This document shows, piece by piece, positions 1-5,425 of a stretch of DNA of 5,425 nt. The position numbers were made by a program, and so were the translations under genes. This DNA is from Nitrososphaera sp. (GTDB lineage: Archaea > Thermoproteota > Nitrososphaeria > Nitrososphaerales > Nitrososphaeraceae). Where the stretch lies: NCBI GenBank assembly GCA_025935445.1, contig JAICVG010000109.1:1-5425 (forward strand), given 5' to 3'. The notes under the pieces were generated by a model. That model did not search any database. It was not told the origin of the DNA and saw only the letters and a program-made list of their open reading frames with translations. Positions within the stretch are counted from its first letter, which is position 1. The number at the start of each line of letters is the position of its first letter.

Positions 1-537
1 AGACGCTGTTGCGTCTGAGATGAGTATGACATCGTATCCATTATTGAATGCATCTCTCAAAGATGCCTCTACGCATATCGAGGTGTCTATTCCACAGAAC
101 ACTAGAGTATCGATTCCAATACTTTTCAGCCAAACGCCAATTTCAGTGTCTTGAAACGCAGAATCTCGTCGCTTGATGACGACGTGATCCATTGGAGTTG
201 GCTTGATTTCATCGACAATATCTGCATCCCAAGTGCTTATTACGCAGATTGGCTTTGTGCGTATTCTCTCTTCTCTTGACTTTGGCAGTATTCTGTGGGT
301 GTTTGTTAAAAGATCTATGCCAGATTTTTCCCTTACGGCCTGAGTGTAAAATATTGGTATATTGACGCTCCTGCAAAGCCTGATGAGTTCTGAAATGTGT
401 GGGATAGTATGCTGATAGCGGTAAACATCCATGCCAAGTTGATCGTACGATCCACCTTTGCTTACAAAGCCGTTTTGAACATCTATTACCATAAGCGCGG
501 GATTAACATTATGTCCTTGAACGTTGATAATTGTCAT
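1..537 (-). CDS. Isochorismatase-like cysteine hydrolase, C-terminus cut by the window edge
   Basis: The frame is open from the ATG at 537 to base 1, giving 179 residues with no stop. It reads as the isochorismatase/nicotinamidase superfamily, cytosolic enzymes that cleave amide or vinyl-ether bonds through an Asp-Lys-Cys triad. The triad is visible: Asp19 in VIDVQNGF near the N-terminus, Lys122 in VIKRRDSAF, and Cys155 in GIDTSICVEASLRDAF, the typical nucleophile motif. Family members are usually about 180-220 residues, so only the last helix or so should be missing. The substrate cannot be told from sequence; nicotinamidase, isochorismatase, N-carbamoylsarcosine amidase and ureidoacrylate-type hydrolases share this fold. 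The ATG sits just after a TATA-like box with almost no leader, which favours this start. It lies 45 bases downstream of the debranching enzyme on the same strand. Family call is firm; specific function is unknown. Confidence 0.9.
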   Translation of the reverse strand, partial: MTIINVQGHNVNPALMVIDVQNGFVSKGGSYDQLGMDVYRYQHTIPHISELIRLCRSVNIPIFYTQAVREKSGIDLLTNTHRILPKSREERIRTKPICVISTWDADIVDEIKPTPMDHVVIKRRDSAFQDTEIGVWLKSIGIDTLVFCGIDTSICVEASLRDAFNNGYDVILISDATAS

Positions 538-562
538 CTAGGGGATAGAAGCGCGGACTGAA

Positions 563-570
563 TTAATAAA
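563..570 (-). promoter_or_regulatory. TATA-like box for the cysteine hydrolase
   Basis: On the minus strand the intergenic spacer contains TTTATTAA, centred about 29 bases upstream of the ATG at 537. Archaeal TATA boxes usually lie about 26 bases before the transcription start, which would put initiation only a few bases before the ATG and give a leaderless or near-leaderless mRNA. That fits the lack of a Shine-Dalgarno site. It suggests the gene can be transcribed independently of the upstream debranching gene. Inferred from position and composition only. Confidence 0.4.
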
Positions 571-582
571 TTTGAAGTAACT

Positions 583-3237
583 CTATTCACCACCAGCAGT
601 AGTAACAACGTCAATATTATACGATGAGTCGACAAGAAATTCCGGCCTTGCTCCCTGCCAGCCCTTTAATGTGACGAGGATTTTCCTGTTGTAGGGGTCG
701 ATTGAGGATTGGAATCTTCCTTTGCCGTTTACGCTCTGTTCAAAGGCAAAATGAGTATACTCTTTCAATAGTGACCCTGCTACCTGAGGTTTGAATGAGA
801 CTTTGTTCTCAAGTATGTCCAATTTCATGCCAAGCATCATTTCGCGCAAGGCGTAGGTATACATGCTAACAGACCACGCCTGCAAGATGCATGAATTGAA
901 AGGATCCGGTTTGTCTCCTCTGTATGTTTCTGCAAACATGCCGTTTTCAGCTAAAATGCGCTCTGCCATGCAATTGATATAGTAGAGTGCCTGCTCGCTC
1001 CTTCCAGCCTTGGCCTCAGCTAACGCTGCCCACCCCGTAACAAGCGGCCAGACTGCGCCATCGTGATAGAGGGCAGGATGATATTTACGGTCTAGGCTGC
1101 TGAGAGTTCGGACACCCCAACCTGTTGTCAAGTCCTCTTGTTCAATTCTTTCAAGTACAGATGTTGTCTTGTGGGGATCTTTGACTGCATCTGTGAGCAA
1201 AAGCACAAGCGCGTTTGGCCTTATGCTTGGGTCTTTGGAGCCATCCCTTCTTATTGTATCATAATAAAATTTTGCCTCTTCGTTCCAGTATTCATTATTG
1301 ATTTTAAGCGCTAGTCGCTCTGCATTTTGCTTCCACCTCTTGTGATTGTAACTATCCCCAACTATGCTTGCTAACTCGCTTCCGATCTTCAAGCTTTCGT
1401 AAAATAATGCCTGAACATCGTTTGCACTCTTCCGCCTGTCTATATGATCCATCCAAGTTGAATCGCGGATAGGCAGCTTTTCTGCAGTGCCGGTGAAGCC
1501 GTGGTCAATCAAGCCGTCCCCGTCTATGTCTTTGAGAAGCCCACAATCAATGAGTGCTTCAATTGACTCCCATCTTCTTTGCAGATACCCCACGTCACCC
1601 GTTGCCAGAACGTATTCCCTTATCGCCCAAGGAAAGAGAAATGTTGAATCAGCAGAGCCATAGGTAGTAGTGTGCAAAAAAGCCCTGCCACTTATTATCA
1701 TTGGAAGCTCACCAGCGACAGCACCTTTGGTAGTCTTTTTCGCTTGATGGTTGAAGAAATTGTCAATAACTGAGCGGGCAAAGCGGTAATCACCAAGGGC
1801 AAGGTAGCCCCGTAGCGACCAGCCAGTATCCCTTGCCCAATAGTTTGGAAAGCGTGGAAGCCCAGCGCATATCCCTTCTCCAAGGCCATCATACTCTGCT
1901 TTTAGATATTGCAAGCTAGTCTTGGCCTTTTCATACGCTCTCAGTAATTTTGATATCTGAAGATTTTGCTTCTTTTCTGAGGAGGGGGATCTGATTGTAA
2001 GCGTCGATGATGAGTATCTTTTGAAAGTGTTTTCAGTTTCCTGCACAAGCCTACTGTAGTTATCTCTCAGGAAGCAAAATTCTTTTAGACAATCGTGGGC
2101 ATTTGAAAAGCTGCCTACTCCTACAAGCGCAAGTTCAATGGTTTTGCCTTCTTCAAGCTCTACATCATACGATAGCTCAAGGTCGTTGTCAAATGAGTCT
2201 GTCAAGATCTTGCTTGGTCTTATGTTTTTTGGCATGATACCTATGGTTCCAAAATACTGCCTCTTGGCTTTCTCGGTATCTCCAGCAGAGCTTATCTGCA
2301 AGCAGTTCTCTCGCATGTTGAACTTGGTGATGTTGCTCTGTGAGATGGCTGCAAGCCCATAGCTTGTTATGTTGCCATCTATTAGAAAATGAAAGCGGAC
2401 TTTATTTGGTACCGTTCTTTTGGCTGGTCTCAGATCATGGTCAGTATGAGGTCTCATACTCATCTTTATTTCCATTATGAATCCCCTATTTTCAAAGGGC
2501 ACACATAATCTCCTCTGGACGTGCAGGCCACCCAAATCGTGGTGTGTGGTAAGAACTCCGTGTTCGTGCCTAGAGGACAAGGCAAAATTTGGAAGGCGCT
2601 TACGCACACCCTTGTCCATAGATACTTCGACTATTATCCTTCCAAAGGACCTTGCGGGAGGTACGTACAGTCCGCCATTGTCATACCGTACGCCCATCCA
2701 CGTCCAGTTAGCAGAAAGTGACCCATTTGAAGAGCACACAATGTAAGCCTTTTTCCCTGATAGCACAAGGGGGCTCGTAAAATTCTTAAACATTGTATCT
2801 CCTCTCGAAACTGCAAGATCGAGATATGCCATCGAATCAGGAGTAATGTGGATACTATCCTTCTGATATCCAGAGATGTAGTCTGTGAATGTAAATGGAA
2901 TGGTTATATCCTCAAAGCCTTCAAGCCTGCTCATTATCAGTATTTTGTGTTTGACCTTATCATCTAGGCCCTCTTCTTTAATTATCAAGAATCTTGCACT
3001 TTGGTATGGTTTGAATGAAATAGGCCTGCTTTCAGAAAGTGTGGCCGCATTGACCACTTCGTCAGAAGTTGCGATAAAGATACAGTTTCTCTTAACAGGC
3101 ATCTCATCGATGTAAATGTCAAGTGAAATGACATTACCGCCAAGCGGAACTGGAGGATTCAAAAGCGAAAAGATAAATCCATGCTGCTTGTCCTCTTCAC
3201 CATTTACTACTATTACGTTTTTGAGGCTGCCTTGCAC
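583..3237 (-). CDS. Amylo-alpha-1,6-glucosidase / glycogen debranching-type glycoside hydrolase
   Basis: An 884-residue protein of the COG3408 type: an N-terminal beta-rich region (roughly 1-400) followed by an (alpha/alpha)6-barrel catalytic domain (roughly 425-810) and a short C-terminal tail. Barrel signatures in order are PNYWARDTGWSLRGY (464-478), an Asp-rich DIDGDGL loop (570-576), STWMD (593-597, whose Asp is a likely catalytic residue by analogy with GDE_C enzymes), RPNALVLL (673-680), YHDGAVWP (724-731), ETYR (770-773) and CILQAWS (783-789). Such enzymes hydrolyse alpha-1,6 branch glucose from glycogen-like glucans; other related glucosides remain possible. There is no signal peptide or membrane segment, so it is probably cytosolic. 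The start is GTG at 3237. An ATG two bases upstream is out of frame and soon stops, and no other in-frame start lies before an upstream stop at 3283-3285. The cysteine hydrolase follows 45 bases downstream. The N-terminal half is less certain as a family match than the barrel. Confidence 0.9.
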   Translation of the reverse strand: MQGSLKNVIVVNGEEDKQHGFIFSLLNPPVPLGGNVISLDIYIDEMPVKRNCIFIATSDEVVNAATLSESRPISFKPYQSARFLIIKEEGLDDKVKHKILIMSRLEGFEDITIPFTFTDYISGYQKDSIHITPDSMAYLDLAVSRGDTMFKNFTSPLVLSGKKAYIVCSSNGSLSANWTWMGVRYDNGGLYVPPARSFGRIIVEVSMDKGVRKRLPNFALSSRHEHGVLTTHHDLGGLHVQRRLCVPFENRGFIMEIKMSMRPHTDHDLRPAKRTVPNKVRFHFLIDGNITSYGLAAISQSNITKFNMRENCLQISSAGDTEKAKRQYFGTIGIMPKNIRPSKILTDSFDNDLELSYDVELEEGKTIELALVGVGSFSNAHDCLKEFCFLRDNYSRLVQETENTFKRYSSSTLTIRSPSSEKKQNLQISKLLRAYEKAKTSLQYLKAEYDGLGEGICAGLPRFPNYWARDTGWSLRGYLALGDYRFARSVIDNFFNHQAKKTTKGAVAGELPMIISGRAFLHTTTYGSADSTFLFPWAIREYVLATGDVGYLQRRWESIEALIDCGLLKDIDGDGLIDHGFTGTAEKLPIRDSTWMDHIDRRKSANDVQALFYESLKIGSELASIVGDSYNHKRWKQNAERLALKINNEYWNEEAKFYYDTIRRDGSKDPSIRPNALVLLLTDAVKDPHKTTSVLERIEQEDLTTGWGVRTLSSLDRKYHPALYHDGAVWPLVTGWAALAEAKAGRSEQALYYINCMAERILAENGMFAETYRGDKPDPFNSCILQAWSVSMYTYALREMMLGMKLDILENKVSFKPQVAGSLLKEYTHFAFEQSVNGKGRFQSSIDPYNRKILVTLKGWQGARPEFLVDSSYNIDVVTTAGGE

Positions 3238-3274
3238 ATAGGATAGCGAAGTGTGGGTATTGTCAAGTGTCCTT

Positions 3275-3283
3275 GTTATATTC
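3275..3283 (-). promoter_or_regulatory. Candidate TATA box for the debranching enzyme
   Basis: On the minus strand GAATATAAC lies about 40 bases before the GTG start at 3237. Transcription starting about 25 bases downstream would leave a leader of roughly 20 bases. A second AT-rich stretch at about 3343-3357 could instead be the promoter with a longer leader. No good ribosome site is seen next to the GTG. An AAAGGTGG at 3287-3294 lies about 50 bases away, too far to serve it. Confidence 0.3.
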
Positions 3284-3763
3284 TATCCACCTTTGATGAT
3301 GTAACACCATCTATAGATCCGACAGAAATGTTATCGCAGACCATAATAATATAATTTTGAAAAAAGCCTTGTGTAATCGAACTACATTTTTCGTCTCCCA
3401 ATAGTTGAGCATAACACAACATGTACAATGGGGTCAAAAAAGCCAATCATCCTTACTATACTCCTTCCTCTCTTTTCTCTTCTGCGCTTTTGGCCTCTAT
3501 AGGAACATTCTACGGGAATATTACAGAGAAATTGTACAGCTCCCCCTCCTCCTCAAAGAAGAGCAATTGGAAGGTGCGGTTTGGGGGTCGGCGCTAGTAT
3601 ATAAGAGAATTTTTGGTTGTTAGAGCCTTAAACTATGTGTGTTTAAATTGTGTGTGTATCTATCATGGATTGGAGGATATCATAAGCCCTTGTGAACTGC
3701 TACTCTTGTGAAATGCATGTCTTAAAATCTTGCAGAAAGCACAGATAGGTGATTTGAGCTGTT
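3284..3763. other. Intergenic gap without a convincing gene
   Basis: About 480 bases separate the debranching enzyme from the split hydrolase. It is AT-rich, with pyrimidine-rich tracts on the plus strand (about 3460-3490 and 3537-3555). It holds two A-runs followed by GCC (A7 at 3360-3366 and A6 at 3436-3441), which on the minus strand are oligo-T runs of the kind that can end archaeal transcripts. It also holds a TATATAA box at 3598-3604 and a TGTGTGT pair around 3634-3658. Short open frames occur in all three plus-strand phases between 3405 and 3623, but none has a clear start signal or a recognisable product. Confidence 0.6.
3598..3604. promoter_or_regulatory. TATATAA box, orientation unclear
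   Basis: TATATAA is the best TATA-like sequence in the gap and is nearly symmetrical, so it could drive either strand. Rightward there is no sizeable open frame near the expected start. Leftward (minus), a transcript would start near 3575 and meet the oligo-T run at 3436-3441 after roughly 140 bases, again with no convincing open frame. If it is a promoter, its product may be a small RNA. This rests on the motif alone. Confidence 0.25.
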
Positions 3764-3779
3764 TCATCTGCTCCAATCC
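3667..3779. repeat. 9-bp inverted repeat around the end of the split hydrolase
   Basis: GGATTGGAG at 3667-3675 is perfectly complementary to CTCCAATCC at 3771-3779, about 95 bases apart. The right arm lies inside the last codons of the hydrolase and the left arm in its 3' flank. The long spacing argues against a simple terminator hairpin. Chance is a reasonable explanation. Confidence 0.4.
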
Positions 3780-4836
3780 TCAACTACTATATTCATTGCT
3801 CCATCGTCTACCAGATTGCCATTAGTTGAACTTACAAATCCAACATATCCAAGATGGTTATCACCTATTACAGCAATTGTGCAATAATTGGGAATGAATG
3901 GATTAGGTAAGTCGCATTTGTTGTCGCCATTTGCATCATTTAAGATAGATATTTCTTTTGTAACATCTATGTCTTGGTAATTTCTAGGTAGAGATACTCC
4001 TTGCTCTGCTCCATTTAGGCCAAGAGCTGTTTCTCCTCCTTCATAATAAGGATAAGGTTCTTCCAACGCGTTGTCTTGTGTGTCAAACAAATTATAAAAT
4101 CTGATTACCTGGCTCTCTATGCTCTGTCCATACACCTTCTCTCCAGGATCATCTGCGTCTGAAGTGTTCGTGGATACTTGTTCATCATCCACAGCTGCGC
4201 CCATTAAATGAATCGATTCAATGTTGAAATTCCTACTACTGTTCCACCCTTGGTTATCATTCAAGTCTTGTAAAGCACTAAGAACCACTTTAGCTCCTAG
4301 CGAATGTGCAATAATCCTAACGTCAGTATCTGGGCACGTACTCTTGTAATCAAATAGAAAATGAGCAAGTTTCGGGCCATTACCTTGAGCTATTTTTTAG
4401 CAATTGACCAGCCAATTCCATTGGCTGTAATAGTGGTATTTGAATCCCAGCTAAAACCGATAACTGGAATTGAGTAGTTATTAACCGCTAGTGACATTCT
4501 TGCTCTATCAAATATTCCTGTCTCACTCTCCAAATTAGCTGAAAAACTTCCCATTCCAGTCCAGACACCGTGAGCATAGATGGCAGCCTCTTTAGGACAA
4601 GATGTACCAGGTTGCAATCCCGGAATATCTGATGCGTCATAATCTGTTCCATTGTGTCCACTCCTCAGTTCTCCAGTGTCAAGGCTAAAATGGCTACGAG
4701 TAGAAACTAATGGAGAAATCTGAGCATCTGCCATATTGTTCTGTGATTGGATGCATATGAGCAAAACAATAGAAACAATAAAAACAATAACAAAAATTGA
4801 ATAATAACAATAATCCCTTAGCTCAACTGATGCCAT
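3764..4836 (-). pseudogene. Membrane-anchored alpha/beta hydrolase split by a -1 frameshift
   Basis: Two frames make one protein. The first runs from ATG 4836 to a TAG at 4390-4392 (148 residues). The second is open from 4396 down to a TGA at 3764-3766. Joined at the A-run they give about 357 residues. Residues 9-29 form one hydrophobic segment (YSIFVIVFIVSIVLL), an uncleaved anchor or signal. The rest should lie outside the membrane; it is Asn/Asp-rich with several N-x-S/T sites and four cysteines (80, 168, 308, 319). Hydrolase features are YAHGVWTG (87-94, oxyanion side), IIAHSLGAK with nucleophile Ser179, YNLFDTQDN with Asp252 or 255, and GDNHLGYVG with His328. DANGDNKCD (301-309) resembles a calcium loop. 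The fold and the lipase/esterase-like triad are clear; the substrate is unknown. ATG 4836 is the only in-frame start after an upstream stop. No second lesion is present, so the break is recent, a sequencing error, or programmed. It is called a pseudogene only provisionally. Confidence 0.8.
4391..4399 (-). other. Frame hand-over site: run of six A in the hydrolase
   Basis: On the minus strand the sequence reads GCT AAA AAA TAG in the first frame. The second frame has a TAA at 4397-4399 immediately before the A-run and then continues AAA ATA GCT CAA GGT. The two frames therefore overlap only inside the six A. Re-reading one A (or restoring a seventh) gives AKKIAQGNGPKLAHF, which runs smoothly into the IIAHSLGAK nucleophile motif. 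Consecutive AAA lysine codons are slippery in known -1 frameshift signals, but the base before them is T, so this is not a canonical X-XXY-YYZ heptamer. Confidence 0.75.
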
Positions 4837-4858
4837 TGTTATGCTAATGCAATTTAAT

Positions 4859-4866
4859 GCTTTAAG
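4859..4866 (-). promoter_or_regulatory. Candidate TATA box for the alpha/beta hydrolase
   Basis: On the minus strand CTTAAAGC is centred about 26 bases upstream of the ATG at 4836, the spacing expected for a leaderless archaeal transcript. A neighbouring ATTAAATT at 4851-4858 could serve instead. No Shine-Dalgarno sequence precedes the ATG. Positional inference only. Confidence 0.3.
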
Positions 4867-5103
4867 ATTGATGATACAATAGTCCGAACTTCAATTATGT
4901 TTATTATATCTTAGATCTCTGTTAAAATTGTAGCTCTAGCTCTTGAATGATTTCCTAATGGGCCTCGAGAATCGTGAAAACCTTCAGAATTGAGACTCGA
5001 AGGGTCGGTGACACAGAATCGAAAATTAGGCCCAGTTATTTGACATCTCTATTTGTCAATTATAGATTGTTGTTGTTGTTGATATGGCAGTGTTCTGTGG
5101 GTC
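4867..5103. other. Intergenic stretch with no gene
   Basis: This stretch holds the upstream flank of the split hydrolase. It contains an AT-rich patch at about 4896-4911, an imperfect inverted repeat (4959-5034), the near-direct repeat AGAATCG at about 4968 and 5015, and five tandem TTG units (5067-5081). No open frame of useful size and no tRNA-like fold that holds up on inspection were found. Confidence 0.5.
4959..5034. repeat. 7-bp inverted repeat TGGGCCT / AGGCCCA
   Basis: TGGGCCT at 4959-4965 pairs with AGGCCCA at 5028-5034 across about 62 bases. The size is close to a tRNA acceptor stem, but the T-arm and the invariant bases are missing on both strands. It could be the base of a structured RNA, a remnant of an element end, or chance. 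Confidence 0.35.
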
Positions 5104-5115
5104 ATGTCTTCCTCG

Positions 5116-5425
5116 TTATTCAAAATGAACCAACGGCGCGTCGATGCTGAAGCGGGCTGCTATATCAGCCATGATGCACCGGCGAACAACCCACTTGTGT
5201 TGTTCGGGTATGGGACTAAGGCTGGCTGGCAGGTGCAGTCCATGTGCAAGCTCCTGCCCGTCGCTCACTCTTGTCGCAGAGCGTTCTTGAATGTAGCCAA
5301 GCACTCTGACGCAAGGTATATTGCTGCAGCAAACATAGTATTGCACAAGCACCGTTCTGCCAAGCTTCTTAAGTTCCATGCGGCTATATCCTGCTTCATA
5401 TGACGATTGCCTCCTTTTGTAAGAG
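5116..5425 (-). CDS. Unassigned open frame running off the right edge
   Basis: This minus-strand frame is open from the right edge to a TAA at 5116-5118, giving about 102 residues. Internal starts include ATG at 5379. The stretch is clearly richer in GC than the sequence to its left. Base composition by codon position looks coding-like (second position lowest in G+C). However, the plus-strand frame 5104-5403 (99 residues) uses the same triplets in antisense and scores about the same, so strand cannot be decided from composition. The residues (for example YYVCCSNIP and EQHKWVVRR) match no family I recognise, and I see no catalytic or metal-binding pattern, membrane segment or repeat. A GGAGG at 5408-5412 on this strand is too far from ATG 5379 to be its ribosome site. 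It could be the tail of a gene starting outside the window, an antisense shadow, or a decayed fragment. Confidence 0.25.
   Translation of the reverse strand, partial: SYKRRQSSYEAGYSRMELKKLGRTVLVQYYVCCSNIPCVRVLGYIQERSATRVSDGQELAHGLHLPASLSPIPEQHKWVVRRCIMADIAARFSIDAPLVHFE
5183..5206. repeat. Perfect 8-bp hairpin inside the unassigned open frame
   Basis: CGAACAAC at 5183-5190 and GTTGTTCG at 5199-5206 are exact reverse complements around an 8-base loop (CCACTTGT). It lies inside the unassigned GC-richer segment. It is not followed by a T-run on either strand, so it does not look like a terminator. Function is unknown. Confidence 0.45.

Noticed and set aside
1698..1892. 64-residue open frame inside the debranching gene on the same strand
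   Set aside because: It lies wholly inside the strongly supported 884-residue gene in another phase and encodes no recognisable motif.
2138..3115. Several 60-89-residue open frames on both strands within the debranching gene
   Set aside because: They overlap a well-conserved coding region, have no start signals and look like out-of-phase shadows.
3237..3239. ATG at 3239 as start of the debranching enzyme
   Set aside because: It is out of frame with the gene and reaches a stop after eight codons. The overlapping GTG at 3237 is in frame.
3405..3623. 72-residue plus-strand open frame in the gap
   Set aside because: No promoter or ribosome site at the right distance and no recognisable product. 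The other two plus phases are partly open here as well, which points to low stop density rather than coding.
4959..5034. tRNA gene suggested by the 7-bp outer stem
   Set aside because: On neither strand is there a proper TTCRANY T-loop with a paired stem, nor an anticodon arm at the expected place.
5265..5399. 44-residue minus-strand frame (ATG 5399) preceded by AAAAGGAGG
   Set aside because: The GGAGG is 10 bases upstream of the ATG and looks attractive, but the frame is short, its codon-position composition is not coding-like (first position no richer in GC than second), and it overlaps a longer open frame.
1..5425. CRISPR array, IS element or defence system
   Set aside because: No regularly spaced repeats, transposase motifs, terminal repeats with target duplications, nuclease motifs or toxin-antitoxin pairs were found on either strand.

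Overview
The window looks archaeal, most likely from a Nitrososphaera-type ammonia-oxidising thaumarchaeon. This is inference. It rests on AT-rich TATA-like boxes about 26-30 bases upstream of start codons with almost no leader, on weak or absent Shine-Dalgarno sites, on a COG3408-type debranching enzyme beside a cysteine hydrolase, and on a membrane-anchored alpha/beta hydrolase with acidic, Asn-rich extracytoplasmic sequence. No rRNA, tRNA, CRISPR array or transposase is visible.

Layout. All recognisable genes are on the minus strand, so the transcriptional order runs from the right edge to the left. Bases 1-537 hold most of an isochorismatase-like cysteine hydrolase, with its C-terminus cut by the window edge. 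Bases 583-3237 hold an 884-residue amylo-alpha-1,6-glucosidase (glycogen-debranching type) with a GTG start. The gap from about 3240 to 3763 has no convincing gene. It holds a TATATAA box, two A/T homopolymer runs and a possibly decayed small membrane peptide. Bases 3764-4836 encode an N-terminally anchored alpha/beta hydrolase interrupted by one -1 frameshift at a run of six A. All three expected catalytic residues survive, downstream of the break. Bases 4837-5103 are non-coding. Bases 5104-5425 have higher GC and are open on both strands, and I could not assign them.

How the parts relate. The debranching enzyme and the cysteine hydrolase are co-directional and 45 bases apart. The hydrolase also has its own near-leaderless promoter candidate, so a shared operon is not established. 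The right-hand half, from about 3240 onward, is mostly more AT-rich and looks like accessory sequence. The most interesting object is the split hydrolase. The stop codons on either side leave only the A-run as the place where one frame can hand over to the other. That means a homopolymer base loss (mutation or sequencing error) or genuine slippage.
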